Source: Apibacter sp. B3706 (lineage in GTDB: Bacteria > Bacteroidota > Bacteroidia > Flavobacteriales > Weeksellaceae). From it: a stretch of 64,000 nucleotides of DNA. The position numbers and the translations under genes are program-made. The stretch is taken from contig NZ_CP049715.1 in NCBI RefSeq assembly GCF_011082725.1, positions 806,001-870,000 on the forward strand. The letters are read 5' to 3'. This document shows, piece after piece, positions 62,162 through 64,000 of this stretch (position 1 is its first letter; each line of letters starts with the position of its first letter). Under the pieces are notes generated by a model. The model was not told the DNA's origin, ran no database searches, and saw only the letters and a list, made by a program, of their open reading frames with translations.

Positions 62162-63109
62162 ATGAGCTTATTATACCTACCCGAATGGCTTAAAAAAGCC
62201 AATGAAACCTTTAAACAAATAGGTAATAACATTAAAAAATTATATGAAACTCTTAACAATAAAGTAGATAAAGAAGCAGGAAAAGGCCTTTCAGAGCAAA
62301 ACTTTACCAAACAAGAAAAAGACAAACTAAAAAGTCTTTCCAACAAATATTTAGGAACTTATGCTTCCTTTGAAGCCTTGTGTGCGGCTTATCCCGAAAC
62401 CGAAACCAATGCACAAAAGTGGAACCCTTCCAAAGAAGGCGGGTTTTATGCCGATGTAGACGAAGGAAAAGGCAAAAAAGTATCTCGTTACATTTGGGAC
62501 ACTAACGATTTTACATGGACTAAACAGGAAGGAACATCTACCGCTTTAACGGCATCCCAAATAAAGGAAATGTACGAGTCCAATGCAAATACCAATGCCT
62601 TTACCGATAAAGAAAAACAAACGGTAAACACGGTAGAAAAAGATATCGAAAGTTTAAAAAACGTCAAAATTGGAACAAGAAATTTACTATATGCAGGAAA
62701 ATCCGAAAAAGAAAAATTATTTGGATATATAGGTGATGACGGTAAAATAATGAACAATGAGCGAGATATTTATACTGATTTTATAGAGGTTAAAGACTAC
62801 TTGAAAATAGTCGTGAAATGTTGGAGTAAGCCTTCAGGAGGACACCCTGTCATAGCTTTTTACGATAAAGATAAAAAATTTATCAAAAAAGAATATTTTA
62901 ATGAAAATACTTATTACGAACTGATACTTGATATACCTGCTAATACCTTTTATTTACGAATATCGGCCCCGCGTCCATCAACTACAAACGGGAAATACAA
63001 AGTAGAATTTGGAGACAAAGCAACCGATTATACAGACGCACCGGAAGACTTTGTGCTTGATTTCCAAACAGAAGATCCACTAAATGTTTATCTAGAAGCC
63101 TTAAAATAA
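62162..63109 (+). CDS. Fiber-like protein, copy 2
   Basis: 315 residues, over 95% identical to copy 1 up to about residue 180 (NLLYAGKSEKEKLFGYI), then divergent: GDDGKIMNNERDIYTDFIEV against NSDGSVMNGEYDIYTDLILV, with common framework residues. Ends VEFGDKATDYTDAPEDFVLD. Follows copy 1 by 6 bp. Confidence 0.72.
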   Translation: MSLLYLPEWLKKANETFKQIGNNIKKLYETLNNKVDKEAGKGLSEQNFTKQEKDKLKSLSNKYLGTYASFEALCAAYPETETNAQKWNPSKEGGFYADVDEGKGKKVSRYIWDTNDFTWTKQEGTSTALTASQIKEMYESNANTNAFTDKEKQTVNTVEKDIESLKNVKIGTRNLLYAGKSEKEKLFGYIGDDGKIMNNERDIYTDFIEVKDYLKIVVKCWSKPSGGHPVIAFYDKDKKFIKKEYFNENTYYELILDIPANTFYLRISAPRPSTTNGKYKVEFGDKATDYTDAPEDFVLDFQTEDPLNVYLEALK

Positions 63110-63116
63110 TTAAAAG

Positions 63117-64000
63117 ATGAGCTTAATAAACCTAAAATCTTTCTGTCAACAAACTAATCAAACTTTTTCAGTAATAGCAAAGGATTATAAAAGATTCCGA
63201 ACACATGTCAATAGTATGTTTGAGTCCTTAACAATCGGAGGTCGAAATATTCTATGTGAAAAAAAATGTTTAGAGGAAAAACGTTTTGGTTATTTAGGTG
63301 AACAAGGAGAAATAATTACAGATGATAATTATATATATACTGATTATATACCGGTATATGATTATGAATATATTACAATAAAGTTATGGGGAGGTAGTAA
63401 TAGAAATTTTAGAGCTTCGTTATCTTATTATCAATCTAATAAAGAATATGCAGGCTCACGAACACTTCCTTCTGATTCATATTCAGTAAATACGTTTAAT
63501 ATACCCGGAGTGGCATATTTCGTAAGAATATCCGTTCCTCATCCTAGATTTCAAGTCAAGTACAAAGTAGAATTTGGAGATAAAGCAACCGATTATACTC
63601 CTGCCCTGGAAGATTACCCATACTTAAATCAAAAAATTTATGACAAAGAAACTCTCAACTGGAATTTTCATCCGAAAACTGACGTAATTTCTTTTTTAGC
63701 TGTAAAAGAAGGAGGCTTGGTTGTAATTACGGCAACAATATACATTAAAAACGCCGAAGAAAAAGAGGTAATAACCTTATTTAAAGTCCCGGAAGAATTG
63801 AAAGGCAAGACTGATGTAAACCAATTAATAAATGTCGTTCGGTTGAGTACAATCATGGGTAACAGAAGTACCCTCAGAGAGCTAGATTATTTCTGTGAGA
63901 ATGGTAGCGTAACTATTTCTAATACTAAATTCGAAGGAGTTAATGATTCCTTTAACGATTTCAAAGACAGTAAAGTACGAATAACTTTAACGTATCCCTG
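63117..64000 (+). CDS. Fiber-like protein, copy 3 (partial at window end)
   Basis: Open from ATG 63117 through the window end (294 codons). It has a shorter N-terminus, MSLINLKSFCQQTNQTFSVI, then a third version of the variable domain: IGGRNILCEKKCLEEKRFGY, ending YKVEFGDKATDYTPALEDYP. A further beta domain follows (WNFHPKTDVISFLAVKEGGL) that copies 1 and 2 lack. No stop is reached, so the full length is unknown. Confidence 0.7.
   Translation, partial: MSLINLKSFCQQTNQTFSVIAKDYKRFRTHVNSMFESLTIGGRNILCEKKCLEEKRFGYLGEQGEIITDDNYIYTDYIPVYDYEYITIKLWGGSNRNFRASLSYYQSNKEYAGSRTLPSDSYSVNTFNIPGVAYFVRISVPHPRFQVKYKVEFGDKATDYTPALEDYPYLNQKIYDKETLNWNFHPKTDVISFLAVKEGGLVVITATIYIKNAEEKEVITLFKVPEELKGKTDVNQLINVVRLSTIMGNRSTLRELDYFCENGSVTISNTKFEGVNDSFNDFKDSKVRITLTYP

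Larger units (their letters stand above)
61157..63109 (+). repeat. Tandem duplication of a fiber gene (~960-bp unit)
   Basis: Unit 1 starts at about 61157 and unit 2 at about 62117 with the same block (ttaaaaatatatcaagaaga, then the intergenic aaaaaactatgagc and the next gene). The first ~530 bp of each gene differ by only a few bases, while the region coding for the last ~110 residues diverges strongly. Confidence 0.9.
19235..64000. mobile_element. Siphovirus-type prophage, 3' end outside the window
   Basis: From the tRNA fragment rightwards nearly every gene is phage-like: repressors, replication, HNH, terminase small and large, portal, MuF, capsid, connectors, tail tube, chaperone, tape measure, Dit, tail tip and fibers. 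The window ends inside a fiber-like gene. No holin, endolysin or intact integrase is seen, so the right attachment site lies beyond 64 kb. Confidence 0.93.

Noticed and set aside
61202-63109. Diversity-generating retroelement target and template
   Set aside because: Differences between copies are not limited to adenines, and no reverse transcriptase or Avd gene is in the window.

Overview
The window is AT-rich, read by eye as roughly 30% GC. It comes from a member of Bacteroidota, most likely a flavobacterium. The support is the gene order DUF1599 - BT_3928-type DoxX protein - tpiA, repeated promoters of the Bacteroidota form TTG-N17..20-TAnnTTTG, a PorT-type beta-barrel protein, and phage genes of the kind found in Bacteroidota siphoviruses. 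The genus cannot be fixed from this sequence.

Layout. (1) 1-9.5 kb is host core: the end of an acyltransferase, DUF1599, DoxX-like, tpiA, gyrB, a GNAT acetyltransferase, a trmH-type rRNA/tRNA methyltransferase with a secreted partner, L-asparaginase I, and an outer-membrane beta-barrel protein. (2) 9.5-11.1 kb is gene-poor, with one short promoter-terminator transcript encoding a 36-residue peptide. (3) 11.1-19.25 kb is a genomic island flanked by ~155-bp direct repeats ending in the 3' end of a tRNA gene (probably tRNA-Ser). It holds an hsdR-hsdS-PrrC-like-hsdM operon, that is, a type I restriction system with an embedded anticodon-nuclease guard, and the N-terminal fossil of a tyrosine integrase. 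(4) From 19.25 kb to the window end is a tailed-phage prophage (siphovirus type) that begins at the same tRNA fragment, so two elements appear to have accreted at one tRNA 3' end. No intact integrase, holin or endolysin is visible, so the prophage should continue past 64 kb.

The prophage reads: a left-end mosaic of duplicated fragments (19.3-20.5 kb); a repressor cluster on the minus strand (21-22.4 kb); rightward early genes (22.5-35 kb) with a Sak4-like ATPase, PD-(D/E)XK nuclease, DUF1508 repeats, an HNH protein, a DUF6291/DnaT-like replication protein carrying a remarkable 11-nt minisatellite, a DnaC-like loader, a methylase, VRR-NUC, and an Acb2/Tad1-like candidate signal sponge; then packaging and head genes (35.5-44 kb), tail tube, frameshifted tail chaperones and tape measure (44-50.4 kb).

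The tail operon is then interrupted by about 5.7 kb of accessory genes (50.8-56.2 kb): a secreted DUF4468 protein, a minus-strand DprA-like + phosphoribosyltransferase pair resembling the ShosTA anti-phage toxin-antitoxin, and a second regulatory block with two HTH repressors, a truncated Rha protein, a candidate structured RNA and a KilA-N antirepressor. The distal tail genes (tail tip with collagen-like repeats, and Dit) follow in inverted orientation. The window ends in a tandem array of fiber-like genes on the plus strand. Overall the locus stacks several defence or counter-defence functions (type I RM + PrrC-like, ShosTA-like, Acb2-like) in adjacent mobile elements.
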